Counted from the stretch's first letter, positions 48,571 through 58,395 are shown. The stretch: 64,000 bases of DNA from Methylobacterium sp. (GCA_013823325.1 PNLY01000007.1:1-64000), one strand, 5' to 3'. Numbers and translations are program-made. The notes: generated from the letters alone by a model not told the origin.

Positions 48571-49083
48571 TCAGTATCCGAGCGCGGTTTCCAGCGGTCC
48601 CTTGGGCAGCGGCACCAGGAACCAGACCTCGAACATCATGAAGTTGACGATCGCGATGCCGAGCGACACGGCCGCGGCCTTCCAGACCGGGAACTTGCCG
48701 AAGAACACCATGAATGCCCCGATATAGATCGCGGCCGAGACGTAGATGCCAATATAGTTCGTCGCCAGCACGAAGACGACGGCGGGGACGAAGATCGCCG
48801 CCATGCGCTTGATGCCCGGAATGGTCGTCGCAATCTTCTCGCCATCCGGCGTGTGCGGCAGGGCCTGAGCCAGATTGACGAGAGAGGCAAGGCCCATCGC
48901 CACGACGATGTAGAACGGGAACAGGCCGGGCTGCGGCCCTTCGTTCGGCTTCCAGGCGATACCGAGCCGCAAGCTGTCGGTTATTACGATCGCCGCGACG
49001 ACCAGGAAGAAGATCGCGACCGCGATGTCCAGGGTGCGATAGCTGACGAGCGGACGTTCTTCGGTTTCTTCGTTGCTGCTCAT
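48571..49083 (-). CDS. tctB: Tripartite tricarboxylate transporter, TctB small membrane subunit
   Basis: 170 residues with four transmembrane helices (first at about 20-37) and the family features GPQPGLFPFYIVVAMGL and IVNFMMFEVWFLVPLPKGPLE. TctB partners TctA in the inner membrane. AGGAGC is six bases before the ATG. It follows tctC in the same direction. The gene order here, A-C-B, differs from the commoner C-B-A. Confidence 0.88.
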   Translation of the reverse strand: MSSNEETEERPLVSYRTLDIAVAIFFLVVAAIVITDSLRLGIAWKPNEGPQPGLFPFYIVVAMGLASLVNLAQALPHTPDGEKIATTIPGIKRMAAIFVPAVVFVLATNYIGIYVSAAIYIGAFMVFFGKFPVWKAAAVSLGIAIVNFMMFEVWFLVPLPKGPLETALGY

Positions 49084-49180
49084 TGTCTTGCTCCTGGCTG
49101 GCTCCCGCTCCCGGCGCCAGCTCCGCGATGGTTGGGCGATCGGAGCGCGATCGCTTGCGCCGCGCTCCGTGCTGTCGGGC

Positions 49181-50203
49181 TCACTGGGTCGCGAGGAAGC
49201 CGGCGTTCTTCATCAGGTCGGAATGCAGAGTCTCGGCACTGGTGAGCCATTTCTCGAACTCAGGGCCGCTCATGAAGGTCTGGTTGAAGGCTCCCTTCTC
49301 CATGAACTCTTTCCAATCCGGCGTCGCCATCACCTTCTTCAGCAGGTCGACATAGAAGGCGATCTGCTCGGGCTTGGTATTCTTGGTGGTGAAGATGCCG
49401 CGCAGCATCTGGTACTCGACCGGCAGGCCCGATTCCTTGCAGGTCGGGATGTCGCTCCAGGCTTCCTTCTCGGTGACCTTGGCGGTGTAGGTCGAGCGCT
49501 GTGCATCGAAGATGCAGAGCGGGCGCAACTGCCCGGCTCGCCATTGGCCGACGGCCTCGATCGGATTATTCACGGTCGAGTCGACATGATTGCCGACGAG
49601 TTGCACGGCGACCTGGCCGCCGCCGGCATAGGGCACATAGGTGAACTTCTTGCCGCCCGTCTGCAGCTCGACCGCCGCCGTTACGATCTGGTCTTCCTGC
49701 TTCGAGCCGGTGCCACCCATCTTGAACTGGCGGTCATCGCCGGCTTTCACCGCATCGATGTAATCCTTCGCCGTCTTGTAGGGCTTCTCGCTGTTCGTCC
49801 AGAGGATGAACTGGTCGAGCGCCAGCATCGCGACCGGTTTCATGTCCTTCCAGTTGAAGGGCGAACCGGTTCCGAGCGGGGTCGTGAACAGGTTCGACAG
49901 GGTGATCGCGATCTTGTGCGGATCGTTGGCGCTGGCCTTCATCTCCAGGAAGCCTTCGGCGCCCGCGCCGCCGGCCTTGTTGATCACGATCAGCGGCTGC
50001 TTCATCAGATTGTGCTTCTGGACGACGCCCTGGATGAAGCGCGCCATCTGATCGGCACCGCCACCGGTGCCTGCCGGGATAACCAGCGTCACGGGCTTGC
50101 TCGGTTCCCACTTCTGCTGCGCCCAGGCTGGCGAGGTCAGGCAGGCGCTCGCCGCCAGCGTTGCCGCAATTGTCCTGGTCTTGGACACTCCCGTCCGGAT
50201 CAT
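49181..50203 (-). CDS. tctC: Tripartite tricarboxylate transporter substrate-binding protein, TctC
   Basis: 340 residues from the ATG at 50203 (GGGAGG upstream) with a signal peptide ending SPAWA (about residue 28). VTLVIPAGTGGGADQMARF and NKAGGAGAEGFLEMKA form the typical Bug/TctC ligand loops, and VEYQMLRGIFTTKNT is in the C-terminal lobe. Periplasmic. The ligand is a carboxylate; oxalate or a related dicarboxylate is inferred from oxc and frc nearby. Confidence 0.9.
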   Translation of the reverse strand: MIRTGVSKTRTIAATLAASACLTSPAWAQQKWEPSKPVTLVIPAGTGGGADQMARFIQGVVQKHNLMKQPLIVINKAGGAGAEGFLEMKASANDPHKIAITLSNLFTTPLGTGSPFNWKDMKPVAMLALDQFILWTNSEKPYKTAKDYIDAVKAGDDRQFKMGGTGSKQEDQIVTAAVELQTGGKKFTYVPYAGGGQVAVQLVGNHVDSTVNNPIEAVGQWRAGQLRPLCIFDAQRSTYTAKVTEKEAWSDIPTCKESGLPVEYQMLRGIFTTKNTKPEQIAFYVDLLKKVMATPDWKEFMEKGAFNQTFMSGPEFEKWLTSAETLHSDLMKNAGFLATQ

Positions 50204-50288
50204 CACGCTTCCTCCCTTGAGGCGGCTTTGTTGCCGCGTTGGTAAAGTCATGAAGGCGACTATGTTGCGGGAACCGGCCCGCGCGGCT

Positions 50289-51803
50289 TCAGGCAGCGCG
50301 GGCGACGGCGTGGTTGCTCGAGAGTTTCGCGCGCAGCGCCTGCAGGGCCGGCCAGAAGGCCATCACCAGGCCGAGCGTCATGATCCCGCCGCAGAGCCAG
50401 TTCGACCAGAACACGCCGACATTGCCCTGCGAGACCAGCATGGCCTGGCGGAAGGAGCTCTCGGCCTGGTCGCCGAGCACGAGCGCCAGCACCAGCGGCG
50501 GCAGCGGGTAGCGCAGCTTGTTGAAGAGATAGCCGAGCACGCCGAAGACCAGCATCATCCAGACATCGAACATCGCGTTGTTCACGGTGAAGGCACCGAT
50601 GGCACAGACGAAGACGATGGCCGGCGCGATGATCGAGAAAGGTACACGCAGGATCGCGGCGAAGAAGGGCACGCAGGTCAGCACCATGATCAGGCCGACG
50701 ACGTTGCCGAGATACATCGAGGCGATCAGGCCCCAGACGAAGTCCTTCTGCTCGACAAAGAGCAGCGGGCCGGGCTGCAGGCCCCAGATCAGCAAGCCGC
50801 CAAGCAGCACCGCTGCGGTCGGCGAGCCCGGGATGCCGAGCGTCAGCATCGGCAGCAGGGCGGCGGTGCCGGCGGCGTGGGCGGCCGTCTCCGGCGCCAC
50901 CACGCCCTCGAGCTCGCCCTTGCCGAAATTGTCGCCCCGCTTCGACAGGCGCTTGGCGATGCCATAGCCCATGAAGGAGGCCGGTGTCGCCCCACCCGGG
51001 GTGATGCCCATCCAGCAGCCGACGATGCAGCTGCGCAGAAAGGTCAGCCACATTCCGGGCAGCTGTTTCCAGGTGCGGATGACAGCGTCCATGCGCAGCT
51101 TGGCGGCGGCGCCGTTGAATTTCAGCCCGTCCTCCATCGAGCAGAGGATCTCGCCGATGCCGAACAGGCCGATGACGGCGACGAGGAACTTGAAGCCGTT
51201 CAGCAGCTCGTCCTGCCCGAAGGTCATCCTGAGCGTGCCGGTGACGCCGTCCAGGCCGACGGAGGCGAGCGCGAAGCCGAGGCACATCGAGGCGATCGTC
51301 TTGAACGGTGAGCCCCGACCCATGCCGATGAAGCTGGCGAAGGTGAGGAATTGCACCGCGAAGAACTCGGCAGGACCGAACTTCAAGGCGAATTTCGCGA
51401 CCACCGGCGCGAGGAAGGTGATCAGGCAGACCGCGAAGATCGCGCCGACGAAGGAGGCCGTGAAGGCGCCGACCAGCGCCTCGTCCGCCTTGCCGTTTTG
51501 CGCCATCGGATGCCCGTCGAAAGTCGTCGCCACCGACCAAGGCTCGCCGGGAATATTGAAGAGGATCGAGGTGATGGCGCCACCGAACAGCGCGCCCCAA
51601 TAGATGCTGGTCAATAGGATGATCGCCGAGGTCGGCGGCATGGTGAAGGTCAGGGGCAAGAGAATGGCCACGCCATTGGCGCCGCCGAGGCCTGGCAGAA
51701 CACCGATGACGACACCAAGCGTGATGCCGATGACCATGAGCAGGATGTGGTAGGCGCTGAGAGCGACGGCGAATCCGCCGAACAGGGCGTTCAGTTCATC
51801 CAT
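50289..51803 (-). CDS. tctA: Tripartite tricarboxylate transporter, TctA large membrane subunit
   Basis: 504 residues, about 12 transmembrane helices. GVVIGVLPGLGGANGVAILL (from residue 31) and the duplicated motif in the second half, ITPGGATPASFMGYG and LTLGIPGSPTAAVLLGGL, are family hallmarks. The ATG at 51803 is used; the open frame extends upstream into the divergent control region. It is the first gene of tctA-tctC-tctB, divergent from gntR-oxc-frc. Confidence 0.93.
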   Translation of the reverse strand: MDELNALFGGFAVALSAYHILLMVIGITLGVVIGVLPGLGGANGVAILLPLTFTMPPTSAIILLTSIYWGALFGGAITSILFNIPGEPWSVATTFDGHPMAQNGKADEALVGAFTASFVGAIFAVCLITFLAPVVAKFALKFGPAEFFAVQFLTFASFIGMGRGSPFKTIASMCLGFALASVGLDGVTGTLRMTFGQDELLNGFKFLVAVIGLFGIGEILCSMEDGLKFNGAAAKLRMDAVIRTWKQLPGMWLTFLRSCIVGCWMGITPGGATPASFMGYGIAKRLSKRGDNFGKGELEGVVAPETAAHAAGTAALLPMLTLGIPGSPTAAVLLGGLLIWGLQPGPLLFVEQKDFVWGLIASMYLGNVVGLIMVLTCVPFFAAILRVPFSIIAPAIVFVCAIGAFTVNNAMFDVWMMLVFGVLGYLFNKLRYPLPPLVLALVLGDQAESSFRQAMLVSQGNVGVFWSNWLCGGIMTLGLVMAFWPALQALRAKLSSNHAVARAA

Positions 51804-51901
51804 AGCGCTTCGTCCCCATAAAATGGCCTTGTTCAGGGACCGCGCAATGACCAACGCAGAGCTGACTGGCCTTGTTTGAGTTAGCCTAGGATGAAACTTT
51901 G

Positions 51902-51996
51902 TGGCATGCAATATGCCATATTTGGATGCGCTGCAGCATAGTAATTGCTTGGTTTCGGCCGTTGCGTGGTCATTTCTTTCGTTATATGGTATGCCA
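51902..51996. promoter_or_regulatory. Divergent control region with GntR-type operators e and f
   Basis: Site e is TGGCAT-gcaat-ATGCCA (51902-51918). Site f is TGGTATGCCA (51987-51996). On the plus strand TTGCGT (51962-51967) and TATGGT (51985-51990), spaced 17 bp, make a promoter for gntR-oxc-frc whose -10 overlaps site f. Site e lies closer to the tctA side. The region is AT-richer than its surroundings. Confidence 0.75.
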
Positions 51997-52069
51997 GAAA
52001 CCACCACCCTGTGACGCGTGCTGCGGACGGGCGGATCTCGGACAAGGCAAAACGGAAATCGACGTCGCA

Positions 52070-52756
52070 ATGATCAAGGCACAGCTTGAAATTCAGCCGA
52101 TCGAGGAGGTTCAGAGCCTCAAGAGCCGTACCTACGAGGCGCTGAAGGTCGCGATCGGCGCGATGAAGATTTACGATGCGGGCGCAGAGCTTCGGCTCGA
52201 CGAACGTGCGCTGTCGCTTCAGTTCGGTGTCAGCCGCACGCCGTTGCGCGAGGCCCTCGCCCAGCTCGAGCAGGAGGGGCTGGTCAGGATCGCACCGCGC
52301 CGCGGCATCTTCATCGTGCGCAAGACCAAGGCTGAGATTCTCGAGATGATCACGGTCTGGGCCGCGCTCGAGAGCATGGCTGCCCGGCTCGCCACCGAAG
52401 TCGCTTCCGATGCCGAGATCGCCAGGCTGCACGGCCTCGTCGACACCTTCGACAGTGACGCGATCGAAGAGCATATGGGCGAGTATTCCGACGCCAATAT
52501 CCGCTTCCACGCGGCGATCATCGCGCTCTCTGGCTGCAAGCTCATCGCCGAGATCACCAACGGCCTGTTCACGCATGTGCGCGGCATTCGCCAGCGCACG
52601 ATCTTCGAGAGGGATCGGGCCCGCCGTTCGATCGTCGATCACAAGGAGATCATCGAGGCCCTGGAGACCCGCAACGGTGAACGCGCCGAGCGCCTGGTGC
52701 GCGAGCATACGCTCAAGCTGCGCCAGCACGTCGAGCAATTCGTCCAGCTCGACTGA
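52070..52756 (+). CDS. GntR/FCD family regulator 2, upstream of oxc-frc
   Basis: 228 residues. The winged HTH with LSLQFGVSRTPLREALAQLE and an FCD domain with AALESMAARLATEVASDAEI are close to regulator 1 (42690-43415). The ATG at 52070 gives a natural N-terminus. Located between divergent tctACB and its own downstream genes oxc and frc, with two operator copies in its promoter region, it most likely represses both units in the absence of the inducing acid (oxalate, glyoxylate or an acyl-CoA). Confidence 0.92.
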   Translation: MIKAQLEIQPIEEVQSLKSRTYEALKVAIGAMKIYDAGAELRLDERALSLQFGVSRTPLREALAQLEQEGLVRIAPRRGIFIVRKTKAEILEMITVWAALESMAARLATEVASDAEIARLHGLVDTFDSDAIEEHMGEYSDANIRFHAAIIALSGCKLIAEITNGLFTHVRGIRQRTIFERDRARRSIVDHKEIIEALETRNGERAERLVREHTLKLRQHVEQFVQLD

Positions 52757-52818
52757 GCCGGACCAAGATCAACAGCAAAAAATTACCATAAGAAACAATC
52801 GACTAGGGAGAAAGCGGG

Positions 52819-54555
52819 ATGTCCGCAGTCGTACAAAGCATCTCTTCTGCCGCGCCCGAAACGGAGCGCGAACTGACCGACGGCTTCAACCTCATCATCG
52901 ATGCGCTGAAGCTCAACGGTCTCGATACGATCTATGGCGTGCCGGGGATTCCGATCACCGACTTCGGCCGCATGGCCCAGGCGGCTGGCATCCGCGTGCT
53001 CTCGTTCCGCCACGAGCAGAACGCCGGCTATGCCGCCTCGATCGCCGGCTTCCTCACCAAGAAACCCGGTATCTGCCTCACCGTTTCGGCACCCGGCTTC
53101 CTCAATGGCCTGACCGCGCTCGCGCATGCGACCACGAACTGCTTCCCGATGATCCTGATCTCGGGCTCGTCCGAGCGCGAGATCGTTGACCTGCAGCAGG
53201 GCGACTACGAGGAGATGGACCAGCTCGCCGTCGCCAAGCCCCTGTGCAAAGCGGCGTTCCGCATCCTGCATGCGCAGGACATCGGCATCGGCCTGGCGCG
53301 TGCGATCCGCGCCGCGGTCTCCGGCCGGCCCGGCGGCGTCTACCTCGATCTGCCGGCTAAGCTGTTCGGCCAGGTGATGGACGCCGAGGAAGGCCGCAAG
53401 TCGCTGGTCAAAGTGATCGACGCCGCGCCGGCGCAGCTTCCGGCGCCGGATGCGGTCCAGCGTGCGCTCGACGTTCTGAAGGGCGCGACGCGGCCGCTGA
53501 TCATTCTCGGCAAGGGCGCCGCCTACGCCCAGGCCGACGACGCGATCCGCCAGTTTGTCGAGAAGAGCGGCATCCCGTTCCTGCCGATGAGCATGGCCAA
53601 GGGCCTGCTGCCGGATCTCCACTCGCAATGCGCCGGCGCTGCGCGCTCGACGGTGCTGAAGGATTCCGACGTCGTCATGCTGATCGGCGCGCGGCTCAAC
53701 TGGCTCCTCTCGCACGGCAAGGGCAAGAGCTGGGGCGACCAGCCTAAGAAGTTCATCCAGATCGACATCGAGCCGAAGGAGATGGACTCCAACGTCGAGA
53801 TCGTCGCGCCCGTGGTGGGCGATATCGGCTCCTGCATCTCCGCCTTGCTGGCCGGCATGGGCAATGCATGGCCGGTGCCGCCGGCCGACTGGACATCGGC
53901 GGTCGCCAAGAAGCGCGACGAGAACGTCGCCAAGATGGCGCCGCGCCTGATGAACAACAACGTGCCGATGGATTATCACGGCGCGCTCGGCGTGCTGCGC
54001 ACGATCATCGCGGAGCGGCCGGACGCCATCCTCATCAATGAAGGCGCCAACACGCTCGATCTCGCGCGCGGCGTCATCGACATGCATCAGCCGCGCAAGC
54101 GCCTCGACGTCGGCACCTGGGGCGTGATGGGCATCGGCATGGGCTATGCCATCGCCGCCGCCGTCGAGACCGGCAAGCCCGTGCTCGCCGTCGAGGGCGA
54201 CTCGGCCTTCGGCTTCTCCGGCATGGAGGTCGAGACGATCTGCCGATACAACCTGCCGGTCTGCGTCGTCATCTTCAACAATAACGGCATCTATCGCGGC
54301 ACCGACGTCAACAGCGCCGGCGACGATCCGGCCACGACCGTGTTCGTCAAGGATGCGCGCTACGACCGCATGATGGAGGCGTTCGGCGGCGTCGGCGTCA
54401 ACGCGACCTCGCCCGACGAGCTGAAGCGCGCCGTCAACGCGGCGATGGACAGCCGCAAGCCGACCTTGATCAACGCGGTGATCGATCCGACCGCCGGCAG
54501 CGAAAGCGGCCGCATCGGCAATCTCAATCCGCAAAGCGCACTCAAGAAGAAGTAA
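52819..54555 (+). CDS. oxc: Oxalyl-CoA decarboxylase
   Basis: 578 residues, ThDP enzyme. It converts oxalyl-CoA to formyl-CoA and CO2, using a proton, the energy-yielding step of oxalate use. [21 protein letters not shown]66 in [35 protein letters not shown] (from G460) and [10 protein letters not shown] are strongly diagnostic. GGGAG stands close upstream of the ATG. It lies 62 bases after the GntR gene and 11 before frc. Confidence 0.97.
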   Translation: MSAVVQSISSAAPETERELTDGFNLIIDALKLNGLDTIYGVPGIPITDFGRMAQAAGIRVLSFRHEQNAGYAASIAGFLTKKPGICLTVSAPGFLNGLTALAHATTNCFPMILISGSSEREIVDLQQGDYEEMDQLAVAKPLCKAAFRILHAQDIGIGLARAIRAAVSGRPGGVYLDLPAKLFGQVMDAEEGRKSLVKVIDAAPAQLPAPDAVQRALDVLKGATRPLIILGKGAAYAQADDAIRQFVEKSGIPFLPMSMAKGLLPDLHSQCAGAARSTVLKDSDVVMLIGARLNWLLSHGKGKSWGDQPKKFIQIDIEPKEMDSNVEIVAPVVGDIGSCISALLAGMGNAWPVPPADWTSAVAKKRDENVAKMAPRLMNNNVPMDYHGALGVLRTIIAERPDAILINEGANTLDLARGVIDMHQPRKRLDVGTWGVMGIGMGYAIAAAVETGKPVLAVEGDSAFGFSGMEVETICRYNLPVCVVIFNNNGIYRGTDVNSAGDDPATTVFVKDARYDRMMEAFGGVGVNATSPDELKRAVNAAMDSRKPTLINAVIDPTAGSESGRIGNLNPQSALKKK

Positions 54556-54566
54556 GGGAGGATTCA

Positions 54567-55841
54567 ATGAAAGCGCTCGAAGGCGTCAAGGTTCTCGACT
54601 TCACCCACGTCCAGTCGGGGCCGACCTGCACGCAGCTCCTCGCCTGGTTCGGCGCCGACGTGATCAAGGTCGAGCGCCCGGGTACCGGCGACATCACGCG
54701 CGGCCAGCTCTGCGACGTGCCGGATGCCGACAGCCTCTATTTCACGATGCTGAACCACAACAAGCGTTCGATCACGCTCGACACCAAGAATCCGAGGGGC
54801 ATGGAAGTGCTCTGGGAGATGGTGAAGGTCTGCGATGTCATGGTCGAGAATTTCGCCCCCGGCGTGCTCGACCGCATGGGCCTGACCTGGGCAAAGGTCC
54901 ATGAGGTCAATCCGCGCATGATCGTCGCCTCGATCAAGGGCTTCGGCGCGGGCCCCTACGAAGACTGCAAGGTCTACGAGAACGTCGCGCAATGCGCCGG
55001 CGGTGCCGCCTCGACCACCGGCTTCCGCGACGGCGTGCCGCTGGTCACCGGCGCGCAGATCGGCGATTCCGGCACCGGCCTGCATCTGGCGCTCGGCATC
55101 GTCACGGCGCTCTACCACCGCACCCATTCCGGCCTCGGCCAGAAGGTCGATTGTGCGATGCAGGACGGCGTGCTCAATCTCTGCCGGGTCAAGCTGCGCG
55201 ACCAGCAGCGCCTCGCTCACGGCCCTCTCAAGGAATACAGCCAGTTCGGCGAGGGCGTGCCGTTCGGCGACGCCGTGCCGCGCGCCGGCAACGATTCCGG
55301 CGGCGGCCAGCCTGGCCGCATTTTGAAGTGCAAGGGCTGGGAGACCGATCCGAACGCCTACATCTACTTCATCACCCAGGCACCGGTCTGGGAGAAGATC
55401 TGCGATGTCATCGGCGAGCCCGGCTGGAAGATCGATCCGAACTACGCCAAACCGCCGGCGCGCCTGCCCAGGCTGAACGAGATCTTCGGCCGGATCGAAG
55501 AGTGGACCATGACCAAGACCAAGTTCGAGGCCATGGACATCCTCAACGAATACGACATCCCCTGCGGGCCGATCCTCTCGATGAAGGAGATCGCCGAGGA
55601 GAAGTCCTTGCGCGAGACTGGCACGGTGGTCGAGGTCGACCATCCCAAGCGCGGCAAGTACCTCTCGGTCGGCAACCCGATCAAGCTGTCCAACAGCCCG
55701 TCCGAGGTCAGGCGCTCGCCGCTGCTCGGCGAGCACACCGACGAGGTGCTGCGCGACGTGCTGAAGCTCGACGAGGCCCGCATTGCGGCGATCGTCGAGT
55801 CCGGGGCTACCGGCGCAGTGACGCGGGCGGCGGCAGAGTAG
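54567..55841 (+). CDS. frc: Formyl-CoA:oxalate CoA-transferase
   Basis: 424 residues, class III CoA-transferase. The catalytic Asp is D167 in [13 protein letters not shown], equivalent to D169 of the Oxalobacter enzyme, and the flexible glycine loop [19 protein letters not shown] is intact. It moves CoA from formyl-CoA to oxalate, regenerating oxalyl-CoA for Oxc. VENVAQ-type core [19 protein letters not shown] is shared with Frc and not with generic CaiB proteins. Succinyl-CoA as alternative donor is possible. Confidence 0.96.
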   Translation: MKALEGVKVLDFTHVQSGPTCTQLLAWFGADVIKVERPGTGDITRGQLCDVPDADSLYFTMLNHNKRSITLDTKNPRGMEVLWEMVKVCDVMVENFAPGVLDRMGLTWAKVHEVNPRMIVASIKGFGAGPYEDCKVYENVAQCAGGAASTTGFRDGVPLVTGAQIGDSGTGLHLALGIVTALYHRTHSGLGQKVDCAMQDGVLNLCRVKLRDQQRLAHGPLKEYSQFGEGVPFGDAVPRAGNDSGGGQPGRILKCKGWETDPNAYIYFITQAPVWEKICDVIGEPGWKIDPNYAKPPARLPRLNEIFGRIEEWTMTKTKFEAMDILNEYDIPCGPILSMKEIAEEKSLRETGTVVEVDHPKRGKYLSVGNPIKLSNSPSEVRRSPLLGEHTDEVLRDVLKLDEARIAAIVESGATGAVTRAAAE

Positions 55842-55869
55842 CTTCTCGGAGCGTCCAGCGACTCTTGGA

Positions 55870-55895
55870 GTGGCGCCTCGGCTAGGAAGCGCCAC
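55870..55895 (+). terminator. Possible terminator after frc
   Basis: GTGGCGC (55870-55876) and GCGCCAC (55889-55895) form a perfect 7-bp stem with a 12-base loop, 28 bp after the frc stop. CCTTGTCTT follows rather than a T run, so it would be weak. The remaining DNA up to 56083 shows no gene. Confidence 0.4.
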
Positions 55896-56083
55896 CCTTG
55901 TCTTGCCGGGGCGGGAGCCGGGTTATCTCCTCGGAGGCCTCCTCAATCCGCGCGAGACACCCAGGCGTTCCGCACTGCGGGAGTTCCGGAAGGCGGGCGC
56001 GCCGGTTGCAGAAGGCCTTGATCGATCAGGACGCCGTCTGGTGCGGCTTCTGCACGCCACACGGAAGCGCGGCGATCAGAGCT

Positions 56084-57235
56084 TCACGGCGAGCGCGTCT
56101 CGTGGGCAATGCGATTGACGTTCTCGACAATGCGCCCTGGTAGCGCCTTGTCGAGTAGCCCTTCCGCGATGCAGCGAGCGGCCTTGTCCTGGAAGTCCAT
56201 ATAGCCATCGTGCCGCGGCCTCAGCATGGCGCCTTCGAGGGTCGCACGCGTCTGGCTGTAGAAGCCGTTGGCGGCCTCGTCGACGGCCGCGTCCAGCCAG
56301 GCGGCACCGTGCCCGGGCTGGCCGCCCGCTGCGGCATAGGGCCCGCGCTGCACCTCGGCGGAGGTGATCCAATATGCGAAGCCAAGGGCCGCCTCGCAGT
56401 GCCGCGATCTTGCCGAGACCGCCATGCCGGTTCCGCCGAGGACGGAACCGAGCGGGCCGCTCGAGCCCAAACAGGGGATGTCGGCGAAGGCGAGGCGATG
56501 AGGCCTGAAGCCGGGATGGGCATAGCTGACATATCCGTAGACGAGCGGACAGCAGGCGATGTCTTCGCTCTCCGCCATCATGTCGAGCGCCGCGATCGGA
56601 TCGAAGGAGAAGCAGCGCTCGTCGAGGTGGCTGACCAGCGCGGCCAGCCGCCCGACCACCAGCTCACCGAGCGCATGCGGCATGAAGTCCTCGCCCCGGC
56701 CACCGGCTTGCCAGCCGAGATTGGCGGCTAGCGTCATCATGCACATCAGCGAATGGGGGGCGCGCAGGGGCAGGACCACCTTGCCGGCGCGGGCCAACGA
56801 GATGACCTCCTCCCATGTTTCGGGTGCGCTGCCGAGCAAGTCGGGCCGCCAGGCCTGTACCTGTGTCGCCGCGTCAAGCGGAAGCGCCCAGAGCCGGCCG
56901 CCGAAGACGTAGCTCTGATAGGACAGGCCGACCGAGCTCGCGAGCATGGAGCGCCGCTGAGCTGAGAAGCCAGGCTGATCGAGCGGGTAGAGACAGCCTT
57001 CGCGCGCGACCTGACCCGCATGCGGATGGTCGATGACGATGAGATCGTATTGGCGCGCCAGCTCCTCGACCGGGAAGGATTCGAAATCCTGCAGCGAGCG
57101 CTTTTCCCAGCTGATCTCGACGCCTTCCTGTTCCTTGTAGAGCGCCGAGCAGGCGACGAGCGGGTCGTATCCGCGCGGATGATCCCAGGTCATGCCGCGC
57201 AGGCGAATGCTGGTCATGGTCGTCGTGCCTTTCAT
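56084..57235 (-). CDS. Leaderless solute-binding-protein-like protein 2
   Basis: 383 residues (377 if the second Met at 57217 is used). The body resembles family 1 extracellular solute-binding proteins (PLDAATQVQAWRPDLLGSAP, ending with a helical lobe), but there is no signal peptide or lipobox. Instead it begins with RLRGMTWDHPRGYDPL, and has IDHPHAGQ at 68-75, both shared with the upstream paralogue. No ABC permease or ATPase genes are present. It likely works in the cytoplasm, in step with the CoA-transferase and hydratase. Function unknown. Confidence 0.8.
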   Translation of the reverse strand: MKGTTTMTSIRLRGMTWDHPRGYDPLVACSALYKEQEGVEISWEKRSLQDFESFPVEELARQYDLIVIDHPHAGQVAREGCLYPLDQPGFSAQRRSMLASSVGLSYQSYVFGGRLWALPLDAATQVQAWRPDLLGSAPETWEEVISLARAGKVVLPLRAPHSLMCMMTLAANLGWQAGGRGEDFMPHALGELVVGRLAALVSHLDERCFSFDPIAALDMMAESEDIACCPLVYGYVSYAHPGFRPHRLAFADIPCLGSSGPLGSVLGGTGMAVSARSRHCEAALGFAYWITSAEVQRGPYAAAGGQPGHGAAWLDAAVDEAANGFYSQTRATLEGAMLRPRHDGYMDFQDKAARCIAEGLLDKALPGRIVENVNRIAHETRSP

Positions 57236-58395
57236 CAGGCGTTGTCGACGGCGTCGGCGAAGGCGGCGTTGAACCAGTCGACAAGGCTCTCGGCACTGCC
57301 TTCACCACGTAGGAAGGCATTCGTCTTCAGCCCGGCCTCCTCGAAGAACGGCACATAGCCGGCGAAGCGCGGGCGCAGATAGGCCGAGCCGAGCGTGCGC
57401 AGCGTGCTGGAGAAGAAGCCGAGACTCTGTGCGTCGCAGGCAGGGTCGCTCCAGGCCTGCAGCATGCCGGGCTGGCCGCCATCGGTGAAGTAATGCGTGC
57501 GCTGGTAATCCGGAGAGCAGAGCCACAAGCCGTAGCGCACTGCTTCCGCGACATGGCGGCAGCGGCTGGTGACCCCGAAGCCGGCGCCGCCCAGCAAGGT
57601 GCCCTGGCAGGCGAGATCGCCGGCCGCCACGATATCGGTGAAGCGCAGCGGCCTGGCTGCATCCGGGCGGCAATAATTGGTGTAGCCGAAGCTGTAGGGC
57701 ACATAGGCGATCTCGTCGCTGCCGGCGGCTAGATCGAGCATCTGGATCGGATTCATCCGTACCGAATCCGGATGGCTCAGCGAGACGAGCGCCTTCAATC
57801 GCGCCAGCAGTGCGGTGCCGAAGTCGTGTTCGAGGAAGATGCCACGCTCGGTCGTCACCGGCCGGCCCAGATTGGCGGCGAGCGTCAGCACCATGCAGAC
57901 GGCATCGATCGGACAGGCGGGAACGCCGACCCAGAGACCGTGCTGGCGCAAATCCTGCGCCAGCCGCAGCAACTGGTCGAAGGTGGCAGGCGGATGGCGC
58001 CCGGCCTTCTCCATCAGGTCGGGGCGATAGGCGGTGACCTGCGCCGCGGCATCGATCGGCAAACCGTAGATCGCGCCCTTCCAGTGATAGGAGCGCCAGG
58101 ATGGGCCGACCGCGCCGGCATCGAGCCAGGCCATCGCCTCAGCCGGAATATGTGGCGTCAGGTCGACGAGCAGCTTGCGCTTGGCCGCCTGACCGACGAA
58201 GGGATGGTCGAAGATGATGAGATCGAAGCGCTCGGCCAGCTCTTCCAACGGCAGTTCGCCGAAATCGCGCAGGCTGCGCGCGCGCCAGGAGATCGCGACC
58301 TCGGGCCGTTCGGCGCGATAGCGGGCGATGCTCTTCTCCAGGGGCGCGCGCCCGCGCGGATGATCCCAGGTGATACCTTCGAGGGCGATGCTCAC
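57235..58395 (-). CDS. Leaderless solute-binding-protein-like protein 1
   Basis: 386 residues, paralogue of the next gene. It starts MSIALEGITWDHPRGRAPLE with no hydrophobic leader; FDHPFVGQ lies at 62-69, and the C-terminal lobe has the GQPGMLQAWSDPACDAQSLG segment typical of binding proteins. Its start overlaps the hydratase stop by four bases (ATGA), and its stop overlaps the next start by one. This shows coupled synthesis with acyl-CoA enzymes. A sensor, chaperone or carrier role is possible; none is established. Confidence 0.8.
   Translation of the reverse strand: MSIALEGITWDHPRGRAPLEKSIARYRAERPEVAISWRARSLRDFGELPLEELAERFDLIIFDHPFVGQAAKRKLLVDLTPHIPAEAMAWLDAGAVGPSWRSYHWKGAIYGLPIDAAAQVTAYRPDLMEKAGRHPPATFDQLLRLAQDLRQHGLWVGVPACPIDAVCMVLTLAANLGRPVTTERGIFLEHDFGTALLARLKALVSLSHPDSVRMNPIQMLDLAAGSDEIAYVPYSFGYTNYCRPDAARPLRFTDIVAAGDLACQGTLLGGAGFGVTSRCRHVAEAVRYGLWLCSPDYQRTHYFTDGGQPGMLQAWSDPACDAQSLGFFSSTLRTLGSAYLRPRFAGYVPFFEEAGLKTNAFLRGEGSAESLVDWFNAAFADAVDNA

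Noticed and set aside
55896..56083. Short open frames after frc
   Set aside because: They are Arg/Ser-rich, lack ribosome binding sites and start codons of quality, and run into the antisense of the binding-protein-like gene.
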